Shown here: in pieces, positions 52,296-61,811 of the stretch
How positions within the stretch are numbered: position 1 is the first letter of the stretch
Layout of the letters: every line of letters starts with the position of its first letter
Source: Verrucomicrobia subdivision 3 bacterium UBA693
GTDB lineage: Bacteria; Verrucomicrobiota; Verrucomicrobiia; Limisphaerales; UBA8199
Length of the DNA stretch: 64,000 nt
NCBI GenBank assembly: GCA_002298785.1
Contig: DBMR01000023.1
Span: forward strand, 8,928-72,927
Direction of reading: 5' to 3'
Program-made: the position numbers and the translations under genes
The notes under the pieces: generated by a model
The model's database searches: none
What the model was told of the DNA's origin: nothing
What the model saw: the letters and a program-made list of their open reading frames with translations, nothing else

Positions 52296-55200
52296 CTACG
52301 GCAGTGCCGGGGTGACCAGGCGATAAAACCGGGTCGCCGTCGCGGCATCTTGCGGAATGTCGATTGCCTGGTTGGTGAATTGGGCCGTCACGTTGGTCAA
52401 CGTCAGCCAATTCGGGTCGGAAAGCGCGTTGCGATACAGCACCGAGTAAGACCGGTTGGAAACCGCCAGGAATTGGAGTGAAACCGAGCCGGGCGTCTGG
52501 GACGTGGCCGCCAGCTTGAGAGCGCTCTGGGCCGAATGCGGATCAGTGCCGGCCAGGTACTCTTCAAGGTTGGTCAAACCGTCGCGGTCCGGATCCTGAT
52601 CAGCATCTGGAACCAAGGGGCTCGTGCCGTGTTGCACTTCCCAAAGGTCCGGCACGCCGTCGTCGTCAGTGTCGGCGGTGTCGAGCAAGCGGCCGGGGGT
52701 CGGGGCGGCGGCTATCCAATTGGCAGGGCTGTTAGCAAAGCCGGTGGGGTTGAGCCGTTGCAGAGACAGTCCGGCGCCATCGGCGGCCTGCGGCCAAGGC
52801 GATTTGTCATTGTAACGAACCTCGTCGAGCGAGACGTAAGGCACACCATTGGTGTTTGGATTATCCGGGGCCTGGAGCTGGAGATTCTCGCCGCCGTCCT
52901 GCAGGGTGCCGGAGAAGGGCCCAAGCACGGTGACGTCGGCGGGAACGCTGTAGCGAGCGCGAAAATCCGCGGGATTCGTCGCGGTGAGGAGCAGCAAGGC
53001 TTGAGGAGACAGAGTCAGGTTCGTCGGAAGAGTGAAGCCGATGCCGCTCAAGCGCCAGGCGTTTGTAGGGAACGCCACGCTGTAGAGCGGCACATTGGTG
53101 GAAGTGAGGTTGAGCAACTCGACGTATTCAAAGCCTCCGGGTTCGGGGTGATAATGGATTTCATTAATGACCACCGGACCGATACGGGGACCCGAGTTTG
53201 CCTGGGTAAGTGTGACACTGGTTTGGAGCGGATAAAACTCTTCCCCGATTTCATTGAGCACGCGGCCGAAGCTGACGCCGTTGAACGAGGCGCCGAAATC
53301 CACGCCATGGCTGTACCCGGTCAACTGGCGGTTCGCATCGGCGGAGAAGAGATACGCCTGGTCGCCAGTGGAGTTGAGTTGGAAGTTGGTGGTGGTGCCG
53401 GGCACAGCGTTGAACTGGCGGGCGTCGAAGGCAGCAAATCCATGCGGCGGAATGCTGGTGCCTGAGGGAATCTGGAATTTGAAGGGAATGCCGGGATCAT
53501 CGGTGAGGAACCAGCCGCCGACAGGCGCATTGGTGCCGGTGGGATTGTAGAGTTCAATCGCGTCGAACTGCGGCAGATCCGTATGGGCCAGGATCTCATT
53601 GATCACCACCGGGGTAATGGCCGGGGTGGCATCGGCGGTGCCGGGCGAACCTCCCGGCGCGGCGCTGGCACGCCACTGCGTGCCGTTATCCGAGGCCTGG
53701 TACAGTCCGGGGTTGCGCGGCACCAGGGAGAAACCCAGACCATCCGCGGCAACCGGCCACGGCGCACGGTCTCCCCAGGTCAGCGATAGGATGCTTGCTC
53801 CTGTAGGGTGCGAGAGCGTGAGCGTCTCGCCGTTATTATCCAGCTTACCCGTGAACACGCCTTGAATGGCCACTCCCGGGTAACGATCAGCGAAGGCGAT
53901 GGGGTTGCGCACCAGCACACAAAAAGCGCCAGGAGTGAGTTGGGTGCCGTTTGTGAAAGTGAAAGAAACGCCCTGGGAGAAGGTCAGCCCGGACAAGTTG
54001 AGGGTGTTGGTTCCCGTGTTTTGGAGTTCAATGAACTCAAATTCATCGCCGCTGGTTCCGCCCGAGTTGGTGGGATTATACATCAGCTCCGAAAGGATGA
54101 GTGGAGAGAGGTCATGAGGCGGATAGAAGGCCGCCTGAACAAGCGCACTCCAACCGTAGCCATCCAGCACCCGAGCATTGACCAGGGTAGAGGCGTTGAT
54201 GGGGATCGGACCGAGGTAGGGCTGGGCGGTAGTTGACACCAGGGCGGTCCCGTACTGCCGGGGATCGGAGCCGTCCATGGTGTAATAGACAGTCCCGCCT
54301 AAATTGGTATGAGTAACAGTGAGCGTGAAGCCGGCCGGCACAGCCCCGCCAAATTGGCTGAAAGCGGGCGGGCCGGTCAACGGGTAGAGGTTGTTGTTGC
54401 GGAAGGTCTGCAAGTAGAGCTGGTCGAGGTTGCCGAAGTAATTGCTGTAAAGCTGTTGGAGCTCAGGGACCCACCATTCATCGCGGGTAAACGTGACACC
54501 GGTGCCCGGGTTGGCGCCGATGGTGTATTTGCGGGCGTCACCCCAGCGCGCCGATTCCGGGACCAAGGCATCATGGATGCAAGCGGCGAGCCGTTCGAAC
54601 CGGGCGATGGAGTTGCTGGAAGTGAGCGGACCGTTGTTGCACATCTGCTTTTGTACGTGGTCACCGTAGAGGCGGCGGAACTCCGGCCAGGCGCGCAGTT
54701 TGGTGTAGATGCGCGAGGGCGTGTTGTCGCTATCGGCATTGACGCGATCGCGATGCACGTAGCGGTCCATACCGATTTCCTGGTCCCAGGGGAAGAACAT
54801 CCACTTCGTGTCGGGAACCCCATTGGTGGCCCGGCGGTGCGCCGAGTACCAATTGTGATGCGGCCAATCCTCCATTTCCGTGACGGCGTGAACCATCATA
54901 TAATCGATGAGATTGTCGACATCCACTTTCCCCAACACGGCCTGGTAGCTGGCTTCATCGTTTATGCCGGCGTTCACCTGGGCGATCAGGGCATCCCAAT
55001 CCGCGCGTTGCCCATCGCGCAACTCTGCATACGCGCCGGTCTCATCACCCGCCATTATGTCCCAATCCATCGCGCGGCCGCCAAAATGTGAGGCCGCAAA
55101 ATCAGCGTCAATGCGTTCTGAGGGGTTCATCAAACCCCAGTAGAGGCCGTTGAGGTAGACATGAACGAACTCCGAGCGAGTGGCGAGATGGCCCATTTCG

Positions 55201-57665
55201 CGGAAGCTCTCTTTAACCCAGGTATCTTTGAGGTAGGTGGAGTTTTCCGGCCGGTAACGCAGGCCGATCAGGCTGGTGCCAGGCACAACCGTGGTATCGG
55301 AGTAGCGGGTGGGCCAGGCATCGCAGAAACCTATACCACGCAGGACCAGGGTGTCGAAGCTTTGCACCGGGTTATCGAACCAATTGTAGCGCAGCTTTGC
55401 GGGGCCATAAATGCTCTTGAAGGAGATGGTGAAGGAATGTTTGGCAGTGCGGACGTTATCACGACTCGCGTTGCCGTGGATTTCGATGCCGCCATTAACC
55501 GCAAATTCGGTGGAACCATCCGGGTTGATGAGTTCCAGGCTGGTGGGGCGCTCCCAGAAAGGACCGATGCTGGTGCTGTTGGGGTAAATGCCGATACTGG
55601 GATCCCAGAGGTCGGCGTGAGACATCACAATCGACAGGGTGGGCAGGGAGCGAAAATCGTTGGAAATGGTCTTGCCGTAGACCGGGTCGTAACCGATGGC
55701 GGGATCCATGCCGTAATCGGCCGGATAAGACGCCTGCCAGGTGGCGGGATAACCGGCCAGAGTGGCGGGCTGATTCAACACTTGTTGGAGAAAGATGTAG
55801 CTGTGAGTTTCGACCTCAGTGGGAATGAGATTGGTGGCATAGGCAGCGGCTCGAACAGCAAGGGTGTGGTCTACGTAGATAGGAGTGGTGAACACGGTGC
55901 CGTTTGTCGGCGAGGGGATGCTGCCGTTAGTCGTCCAAAAAACCGTGGAGCCTGGCGTGGTGCAGGTGATGTTGACGCTGAACGGAAGTTCGTAGAACCC
56001 GCGGTTGACGCTGAACTTGGTGTCATCAACAAAACCAAGGTAACCGGTGGAGTTGGCTGCGCCCGGGGTGGGGGGAGAAAAATAGCGGCCGGCGATGTCG
56101 TTTACCTGCTGAGCTACTAACTCGGCTTGAAGAAGAAAGTCCAGGTCGTTGCTGGTGGCGTTCAGGCCTTGGATAGCGAGCATGTTGGTGCCGACCAGGA
56201 CCAACCCGGGGGTCAACTCGATGGGGATGGACTCAAAATCGGAGCCGCCATGGATAGCGGTGGCGGTGGAGTTGTAAGCCGGGGTCAACGGTGCGTTGCG
56301 CGATGCGATGGGCTGGCCGTTGAGGTAGGCGACAAACCCGTCGTCGTACCGCACTCTCAGAAGCAGGCGGTTGAAATTGGAGAGATTGGTTACTGAGAAT
56401 GGCAGCCGAACATAGACGGAGGCATTGCGGTTGTACATGGCGCTGTCGAGGTCGGTGGCGATGAGAGCGCCGTAACCGGTCTTGGCGAGCCGGATGCCAT
56501 TCATTTGAACGCCTGGGCTGTTGGCCTGGCTGTTGGTGGAGCGCCGCCCGGACACGAGGAGGCTGCCGGTGGGGGTGGCCTTTGCGGCAAAAGCAAACTG
56601 GTAATCTGTATCACTGGTCGGCAACACGCTGCCGTCAAAGGCGTAATTGCTTTTTACCAGGCTTCCGTTGGCGAACCAATCGGATACCCGCCGACCGGTG
56701 CTGCCGGTGTCGAAAGACCAAATGGTCACCACGTAGTTTTGGTCTGGAACCAGCCCGGCGAAGGTAAGGTCAAGACCTCCGGTGCCGGTGAGTTCGCGCG
56801 ACATAATATGGTCACGCAGGAGGAAAGAGGTGGTGAAATTGCCGTTGTTCGTCGGGGTGGCGCGCACGCGGTCGTCGTAGCCATTCGGGGCGGTATTGGA
56901 AAAGGTGAGCGTAATGCTGCCGTAGGTGCGAACAGTGGGATTCGTTTGAATGGCGGTGCTGCTGACGTTGGAGTTAATCACGAAGGAGGTAAAACCGGCC
57001 TGGGTAACCGGGGTGGTCCCGCGCTCGTCGAAATCGAGCGATAGCACGACCGGACCGGGATTGGTAGCGCTCTTGTCGCGGTCGTAGCCGAGCCCGTTGG
57101 TGCCCGCGATCCAGGCGGTGTCGTTGAAATTGGTAACGGTCCAAGAGGTGCCGATGTTGTTGTTGGTGGGCACGAGCCAGCGAACTTTGGCGCGGGTGGA
57201 CACGAGGGCGAAAGAGGTTGTCTGGCGCTGTACGCCGTAGGAGGCGTTGCGGCGTTGAGGAGGGAAGGCTGGATCATAGGCGTGGGCGATGGTGCCATCG
57301 GGCTTTACCAGGGCCAGGTATTGTCCCGCATTGTTGAGTCGAAAGCTAGTGTGCAACTCCTGTCCAGCCACGGCCCGATCTTTGCCGGAGGCAAAGACAA
57401 CCAGATAACTGGCAGCGGGGAGATTCGTGGCGGGAAACGTCCAGCGAGAAAGGTTAAGAGGTGAGTCTGTGAGGTGCCACCCAGCCAGGTCAACGTCGGT
57501 GGTGGAGTCGTTGAAAATCTCAATCCAATCCGGAGAATCACCATCACTGTCGTGCAGGCCGCCGTCATTCTCGGCGAGGAACTCGGTGATCAGCACACTT
57601 GCCGGGAGTTGCTGCGGAGAAAGGAGCAACAGGAACAGCGCGAGAAGCCAGACCAGGGTTTTCAC
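52296..57665 (-). CDS. Giant secreted CotH/lamin-tail domain protein
   Basis: A 1789-aa product (MKTLVWLLALFLLLLSPQQL, signal ending PAS). Domain order: lamin-tail domain (VLITEFLAENDGGLHDSDGD; WIEIFND), a large sugar-binding-like region, a chitobiase-type domain (GSTVFWTTNGSIPSP), CotH kinase-like core (NGLYWGLMNPSERIDADFAA; MDWDIMAGDE; WMFFPWDQEIG), a further chitobiase-type segment, then three lamin-tail-like domains (LILSELMYNPTNSGG; VVINEILAHTDLPQ; VVINEIHYHPEP), a calcium-rich DTDDDGVPDLWEVQ repeat and the shared module ending RFYRLVTPALP. CotH domains are protein kinase-like; a surface-phosphorylation role would be inference. Confidence 0.9.
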   Translation of the reverse strand: MKTLVWLLALFLLLLSPQQLPASVLITEFLAENDGGLHDSDGDSPDWIEIFNDSTTDVDLAGWHLTDSPLNLSRWTFPATNLPAASYLVVFASGKDRAVAGQELHTSFRLNNAGQYLALVKPDGTIAHAYDPAFPPQRRNASYGVQRQTTSFALVSTRAKVRWLVPTNNNIGTSWTVTNFNDTAWIAGTNGLGYDRDKSATNPGPVVLSLDFDERGTTPVTQAGFTSFVINSNVSSTAIQTNPTVRTYGSITLTFSNTAPNGYDDRVRATPTNNGNFTTSFLLRDHIMSRELTGTGGLDLTFAGLVPDQNYVVTIWSFDTGSTGRRVSDWFANGSLVKSNYAFDGSVLPTSDTDYQFAFAAKATPTGSLLVSGRRSTNSQANSPGVQMNGIRLAKTGYGALIATDLDSAMYNRNASVYVRLPFSVTNLSNFNRLLLRVRYDDGFVAYLNGQPIASRNAPLTPAYNSTATAIHGGSDFESIPIELTPGLVLVGTNMLAIQGLNATSNDLDFLLQAELVAQQVNDIAGRYFSPPTPGAANSTGYLGFVDDTKFSVNRGFYELPFSVNITCTTPGSTVFWTTNGSIPSPTNGTVFTTPIYVDHTLAVRAAAYATNLIPTEVETHSYIFLQQVLNQPATLAGYPATWQASYPADYGMDPAIGYDPVYGKTISNDFRSLPTLSIVMSHADLWDPSIGIYPNSTSIGPFWERPTSLELINPDGSTEFAVNGGIEIHGNASRDNVRTAKHSFTISFKSIYGPAKLRYNWFDNPVQSFDTLVLRGIGFCDAWPTRYSDTTVVPGTSLIGLRYRPENSTYLKDTWVKESFREMGHLATRSEFVHVYLNGLYWGLMNPSERIDADFAASHFGGRAMDWDIMAGDETGAYAELRDGQRADWDALIAQVNAGINDEASYQAVLGKVDVDNLIDYMMVHAVTEMEDWPHHNWYSAHRRATNGVPDTKWMFFPWDQEIGMDRYVHRDRVNADSDNTPSRIYTKLRAWPEFRRLYGDHVQKQMCNNGPLTSSNSIARFERLAACIHDALVPESARWGDARKYTIGANPGTGVTFTRDEWWVPELQQLYSNYFGNLDQLYLQTFRNNNLYPLTGPPAFSQFGGAVPAGFTLTVTHTNLGGTVYYTMDGSDPRQYGTALVSTTAQPYLGPIPINASTLVNARVLDGYGWSALVQAAFYPPHDLSPLILSELMYNPTNSGGTSGDEFEFIELQNTGTNTLNLSGLTFSQGVSFTFTNGTQLTPGAFCVLVRNPIAFADRYPGVAIQGVFTGKLDNNGETLTLSHPTGASILSLTWGDRAPWPVAADGLGFSLVPRNPGLYQASDNGTQWRASAAPGGSPGTADATPAITPVVINEILAHTDLPQFDAIELYNPTGTNAPVGGWFLTDDPGIPFKFQIPSGTSIPPHGFAAFDARQFNAVPGTTTNFQLNSTGDQAYLFSADANRQLTGYSHGVDFGASFNGVSFGRVLNEIGEEFYPLQTSVTLTQANSGPRIGPVVINEIHYHPEPGGFEYVELLNLTSTNVPLYSVAFPTNAWRLSGIGFTLPTNLTLSPQALLLLTATNPADFRARYSVPADVTVLGPFSGTLQDGGENLQLQAPDNPNTNGVPYVSLDEVRYNDKSPWPQAADGAGLSLQRLNPTGFANSPANWIAAAPTPGRLLDTADTDDDGVPDLWEVQHGTSPLVPDADQDPDRDGLTNLEEYLAGTDPHSAQSALKLAATSQTPGSVSLQFLAVSNRSYSVLYRNALSDPNWLTLTNVTAQFTNQAIDIPQDAATATRFYRLVTPALP

Positions 57666-57892
57666 AAGCGTTTAAGACGTCACCTGACAAAGTAAAACGT
57701 TTTGATAGGGTTTGAGCAAGGCGAAGTTGTGTCCTGACATGTGAAACGCCACGCAACCGCAAAAGCGACGAAAGGGCGGCGCAGCAACGAGAGCAGTCCT
57801 CCGAATAGAATTCATCCACGGAAAAACACTCCCACAATTTAGGCGGTGAGCGATTGGGGTGATCGAATTAGGGCAGCTGCGTAAAGGTCTGT

Positions 57893-60412
57893 CTAGCGGC
57901 GCGCGTCCAATCCTTGCCACCGATAAGTCCACGGCTCCGGACCGTCACTCTCCACGACGAGAAAATCGCCTTCACGATGGCAACACAGCGCTTTGCCATT
58001 CTCATCCGACAAGTAGCGAGGCGACAGGAGTTCGGCCTTGACCAGGGTTTGAAGGGATTCGGGCACTGCGCCATAGGCCAACCGGTAGGCGTACACCGCT
58101 CGGCCAATGCCGAGCCGGATGAAATGCGCTTCGTGATGCGTTTTGACAGCGCGGGTGGCTTCTGGCGGGAGTGGGAGCAGGCGGAGCATCTCCACCGCCA
58201 GCGGCTGCGCTTTGCCGCCGGCGGACGCCAAGGCGACAAATGTCATGGTGTGCGGACCCGCCGTCAACTCATGGGTCCCGAGCGCAAGGTCGAGTTCCTC
58301 GGAATCGCGAGAGTGAAAATCCGCCGCAGACACCGCTCGCTTGCCATCCAGCAAAATGTCGTAGGTGCCGAAATCGGGCGCCATCGCCGCCGTTAACCGC
58401 ACCGCGTGTCGTCCAGCCTTAACAACGGTGAACGGCAGGCTCAAACGCGCGCCGACTTTTGCGTTGGACCATGAAAGCACCGGCCGCGCCCCGAACATCC
58501 CCGTGGTTTCCACGCGCAATTTCGCGGGGCCGGTGACTTTTGCCTGCTGAAATACGCGCACCAGGTTCTGGTCCTGCCATGGAACCCGCCTTTCAGGATA
58601 GACCGGCAGGTTGCCGAAACGCTTCGCCTGACCAACCTGGTACCAGAAGGCGACACTGTTCAGGAAATCGGGACGCTCAACGTAGAATCCCTCGGTGTCT
58701 TCAGCCCGATTACCTTTGTGCTCGATGGTGACCTTGAGTGATTTATCAAACCCGACCGGATCCAACACGTGCCAGCGGTAGCAAACCCCGCTGTCCCCTG
58801 CGTTATCACCCTCCCACCGAGGTTGGCCGAACCAATGGCCCGTACGCGGACGAAATCCCCAGGCATCATTGAAGTAATCTTCGCTCCCGGTGCCTTGCAG
58901 GCTGGGCACTTTTTCCCCATCGATATAAAAGAAATCGTCCCCTTCACCCCACCATCCGTCCTGGGCTAAGGTCACCGACATCACAGTGCCGGCGTATTGG
59001 CCGCAGCCTTCGAGGTCCGCGATCACATAATCCTGGCCCGGGGGTGCCGGGTATTCCTGACGATATTGCGCATTAAAATACGGCGTTTGCTCAGGCAACC
59101 GATCGAGTTCGACCCAGTCCACCTGCCAGTAGAGGCCGGCGGTTCGATTTGGGTTGTCATTGGCGACGACAATCCGGGCGGACTTGGCGAACGGCATCCG
59201 CCAATAGCATACCAGGGCTCCAGTTGGCGAAACCTGAACCGGCACACTTTCGACCGTGGCGGGCTTGCCTTGTCCGACGGCAAAAAACTCCCCCAAGGGC
59301 GCCTCGACTGCCGGTTCCTGCTGGCCATCCCAATAAATGCGGAGGGTCAGGGCGTTGAGTTCATTCACCCGGCCGGCATGACTGGTCATCCAAATGTGTG
59401 TGATCATTCCGGGCCCCTCCAGCAAAGGCATTTCCAAGGATTTGCCCGGCGGGAGAATAGTCATGTCCAGGTTTGCGTCGTTCCATTTCGGCTGCTCGTT
59501 GCTGGAAATCCGACGGCTTCGGCCCGTTGGCGCAGCCGCCAAGGCTCCCAGCGGATCGCGCAACCAGGGAGTGACGGCTGCGGTCTCTGCCGTTGATTTG
59601 CCGCGCGGTTCATAATCCACCCAAACGGCGTCGTTCATGTACTCCCGGGCATAGGCGTAAGGCATTTCCCCATCCTGGCCACCGCCTGCCGTGTTCCGAA
59701 AAATGAACACGCCCTGCCCCGCAGCCGCCAGGTTGTCACGAAAACCGACCAGCAAGACACTGTGTCCGTCGCGCACCGCGCTCGGAGGGCACATCTGCAA
59801 CACGCCCTCAACCCATTTCTCCTGCTTCGGCCACCGGAACCCGCCACACACCGGCCAACCGGCCTCGAGTGTGCGCTTGATTTCGGCGAGGTGCTGGTCG
59901 GTCAAGCCAGTGTTCACGTTCCATTCCTTGATCCAATGCAGCCGCAACCCCAGCGACAACCGCACTTTGGCGTCAGCCATCGCCTCGGCGGATGGTTCCC
60001 GGGTCAAGTCCAGTTTCGCCACGTAAGGCATATCCGTCTCCGCACAAATGCCGTATGCGGAAAACCCCTTCCAAAGATCCGAGAAGAAACCGCCGTCCTC
60101 CTTGTCCCCGCAGGCGCGATTGGCCGCCCAGTTGAGGAAATCCACGCTCAACCGGGGAGCGTGTCCCTGGCGCTTGGCGGTGGCGAATTCCAAGGCACCG
60201 GCGACGGTAAAAACCGAGCAGGTCGGCCGCCCCCCTTGCTGAAGGCGCGCCAGGGAAAACTTTTCGAATACCGGACGAAGATCAACTTCGCGCGCAGCCG
60301 GGGCCGCGGACGGCGCTACAGCGGCGCCTGGAGCGTCGGCGGCACGACCGGAGGCTGAACTACCGAGAGAAGCCAGTAAGACACACAAAATACCGAGACA
60401 CGAGGCTCGCAT
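57893..60412 (-). CDS. Papain-like peptidase fused to DUF2961 (GH172-type) protein
   Basis: An 839-aa product from ATG 60412 (MRASCLGILCVLLASLGSSA). Residues about 45-275: C1 peptidase fold, with Cys65 in GRPTCSVFTVAGALE, His217 in VRDGHSVLLVGF and Asn240 in FIFRNTAGG. Residues about 285-560: DUF2961, with ITHIWMTSHAG, YWDGQQEPAVEAPLGEFFAV, GCGQYAGTVMSVTLAQDGWW and GTGSEDYFNDAWGF. A C-terminal beta-sandwich and a helical tail follow. DUF2961 includes GH172 enzymes acting on fructofuranosides or arabinofuranosides. The fusion with a protease is unusual; I know of no function for it. Confidence 0.83.
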   Translation of the reverse strand: MRASCLGILCVLLASLGSSASGRAADAPGAAVAPSAAPAAREVDLRPVFEKFSLARLQQGGRPTCSVFTVAGALEFATAKRQGHAPRLSVDFLNWAANRACGDKEDGGFFSDLWKGFSAYGICAETDMPYVAKLDLTREPSAEAMADAKVRLSLGLRLHWIKEWNVNTGLTDQHLAEIKRTLEAGWPVCGGFRWPKQEKWVEGVLQMCPPSAVRDGHSVLLVGFRDNLAAAGQGVFIFRNTAGGGQDGEMPYAYAREYMNDAVWVDYEPRGKSTAETAAVTPWLRDPLGALAAAPTGRSRRISSNEQPKWNDANLDMTILPPGKSLEMPLLEGPGMITHIWMTSHAGRVNELNALTLRIYWDGQQEPAVEAPLGEFFAVGQGKPATVESVPVQVSPTGALVCYWRMPFAKSARIVVANDNPNRTAGLYWQVDWVELDRLPEQTPYFNAQYRQEYPAPPGQDYVIADLEGCGQYAGTVMSVTLAQDGWWGEGDDFFYIDGEKVPSLQGTGSEDYFNDAWGFRPRTGHWFGQPRWEGDNAGDSGVCYRWHVLDPVGFDKSLKVTIEHKGNRAEDTEGFYVERPDFLNSVAFWYQVGQAKRFGNLPVYPERRVPWQDQNLVRVFQQAKVTGPAKLRVETTGMFGARPVLSWSNAKVGARLSLPFTVVKAGRHAVRLTAAMAPDFGTYDILLDGKRAVSAADFHSRDSEELDLALGTHELTAGPHTMTFVALASAGGKAQPLAVEMLRLLPLPPEATRAVKTHHEAHFIRLGIGRAVYAYRLAYGAVPESLQTLVKAELLSPRYLSDENGKALCCHREGDFLVVESDGPEPWTYRWQGLDARR

Positions 60413-60521
60413 GGGAAGGGAGTCTTGCCCTTTGAGCACCGCGCGGCAAGCAGAATGCCGTGTGATTTACACAGGACCAAAGCCACATCTGGCCGGACCA
60501 GGCGACGGGATCTGCCCTGAC

Positions 60522-61652
60522 CTAAACCCGCAGAAAGATCTTACGCTGGTATAAAAAGCGCAGGAAAAGGAAGCCAAACGCCAGGGTCGTCAAAGCGAGC
60601 ACCAGTTCCCCATAGTTGCCGAGGGCCTCATTGACAGGTCCCCCGACGAAAAGTTTTGCCATCCCCTCGAAATCAATGAACCGTCCGCCAAAATAAATCG
60701 TGATCGGGTTCACTCCGATCCATACGAAGGGCATCGCCCAGCGCTGAAATCTCCAGACATCTATGACCTGGTAGAACGCCGCCAGCAGCAAACAACTGTA
60801 GCCTCCAGCCACCAGCACAAACGAAGAGGTCCAGATTTTCTTGATCACCGGAAAGTTCAGATGCCAAAGCCAGCCCGCGGCGAGGCAGCCCAAGCCGGCC
60901 ACCACCAGGTAGCCAACCTTTTTGCGATCCGGCACCTCGGGATTCTTAAGCAGCAGGCCGGCAAACACACCAAGCAGACAACTCGCCACTGCCGGCAGCG
61001 TGCTCAGCAATCCCTCAGGATCGTGGTCGCCGTCCCATTTGCGCAATGGCAGGAATTGCTTGTCCACGTAATTGGCCAGGTTGGCGCCTTCCGCAAAATT
61101 CCCCGCACCGTGTCCCGGCACCGGGACGAAAGACATCAGCGCCCAGTACCCAACCAGGATCCCGATGCACACCCCTACCAATGCCCTGGGTTTGAGATAA
61201 ACAAACAACAGCCCAGCGCAAAGATAGCAAAGCGCCAGGCGCTGGAGCACGCCGAGCAGTCGGATTTTTTCAATTGGAGTCGAAAATCCGCCGTAATAAA
61301 GAATCCCGAGCAGGTAAAGCAATGCAAAGCGCCGCAGGATGCGTATGATTGCACCGCGTCGACCGGCGCGCTCGATGGACTTTGTCAGCGAGAAAACCAG
61401 TGACACCCCGATGATGAAAACAAACAACGGAAAGATCAGGTCCTCAAAATGAAAGCCGGCCCAGGGCTTATGCCGCAACTGGTCCGCGACGACCCCGATC
61501 GGCCCGCCCGCGGCGATCTTCTGGAGCCCGCGCACGAGTTCTTCAGCGCCAACAATCCAGAACATATCGAAGCCGCGCAGGGCATCGAGTGACAGGAGAC
61601 GTTGCGCCGCAGTTGCGGTCCCGTTGGCAGGCAGTTCGGTTTTAGTAGTCAT
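60522..61652 (-). CDS. NagX/HGSNAT-like membrane acyltransferase
   Basis: A 376-aa product with about ten hydrophobic spans. The signature SLDALRGFDMFWIVGAEELV at the N-terminus, then FEDLIFPLFVFIIGVSLVFS and RILRRFALLYLLGILYYGG, matches the DUF5009/heparan-alpha-glucosaminide N-acetyltransferase-like family. Members are thought to move acetyl groups across a membrane onto sugars. A link to processing of glycan fragments made by the neighbouring enzymes is plausible. Start ATG 61652. Confidence 0.86.
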   Translation of the reverse strand: MTTKTELPANGTATAAQRLLSLDALRGFDMFWIVGAEELVRGLQKIAAGGPIGVVADQLRHKPWAGFHFEDLIFPLFVFIIGVSLVFSLTKSIERAGRRGAIIRILRRFALLYLLGILYYGGFSTPIEKIRLLGVLQRLALCYLCAGLLFVYLKPRALVGVCIGILVGYWALMSFVPVPGHGAGNFAEGANLANYVDKQFLPLRKWDGDHDPEGLLSTLPAVASCLLGVFAGLLLKNPEVPDRKKVGYLVVAGLGCLAAGWLWHLNFPVIKKIWTSSFVLVAGGYSCLLLAAFYQVIDVWRFQRWAMPFVWIGVNPITIYFGGRFIDFEGMAKLFVGGPVNEALGNYGELVLALTTLAFGFLFLRFLYQRKIFLRV

Positions 61653-61811
61653 TTAAAGACGAGCGTCCGGTTCGTTGTGTTGTGATCTCGGGATAAGGTG
61701 GGCATTTTTGCAGCCGTGGCCAAGAAAGATTCTTTCGCGGAACTTTCAACCAAACCCAACTTGACAGGCCGCCACCACGACGTAAGAGTTTTGAATTAAC
61801 CCAATCAGTTA

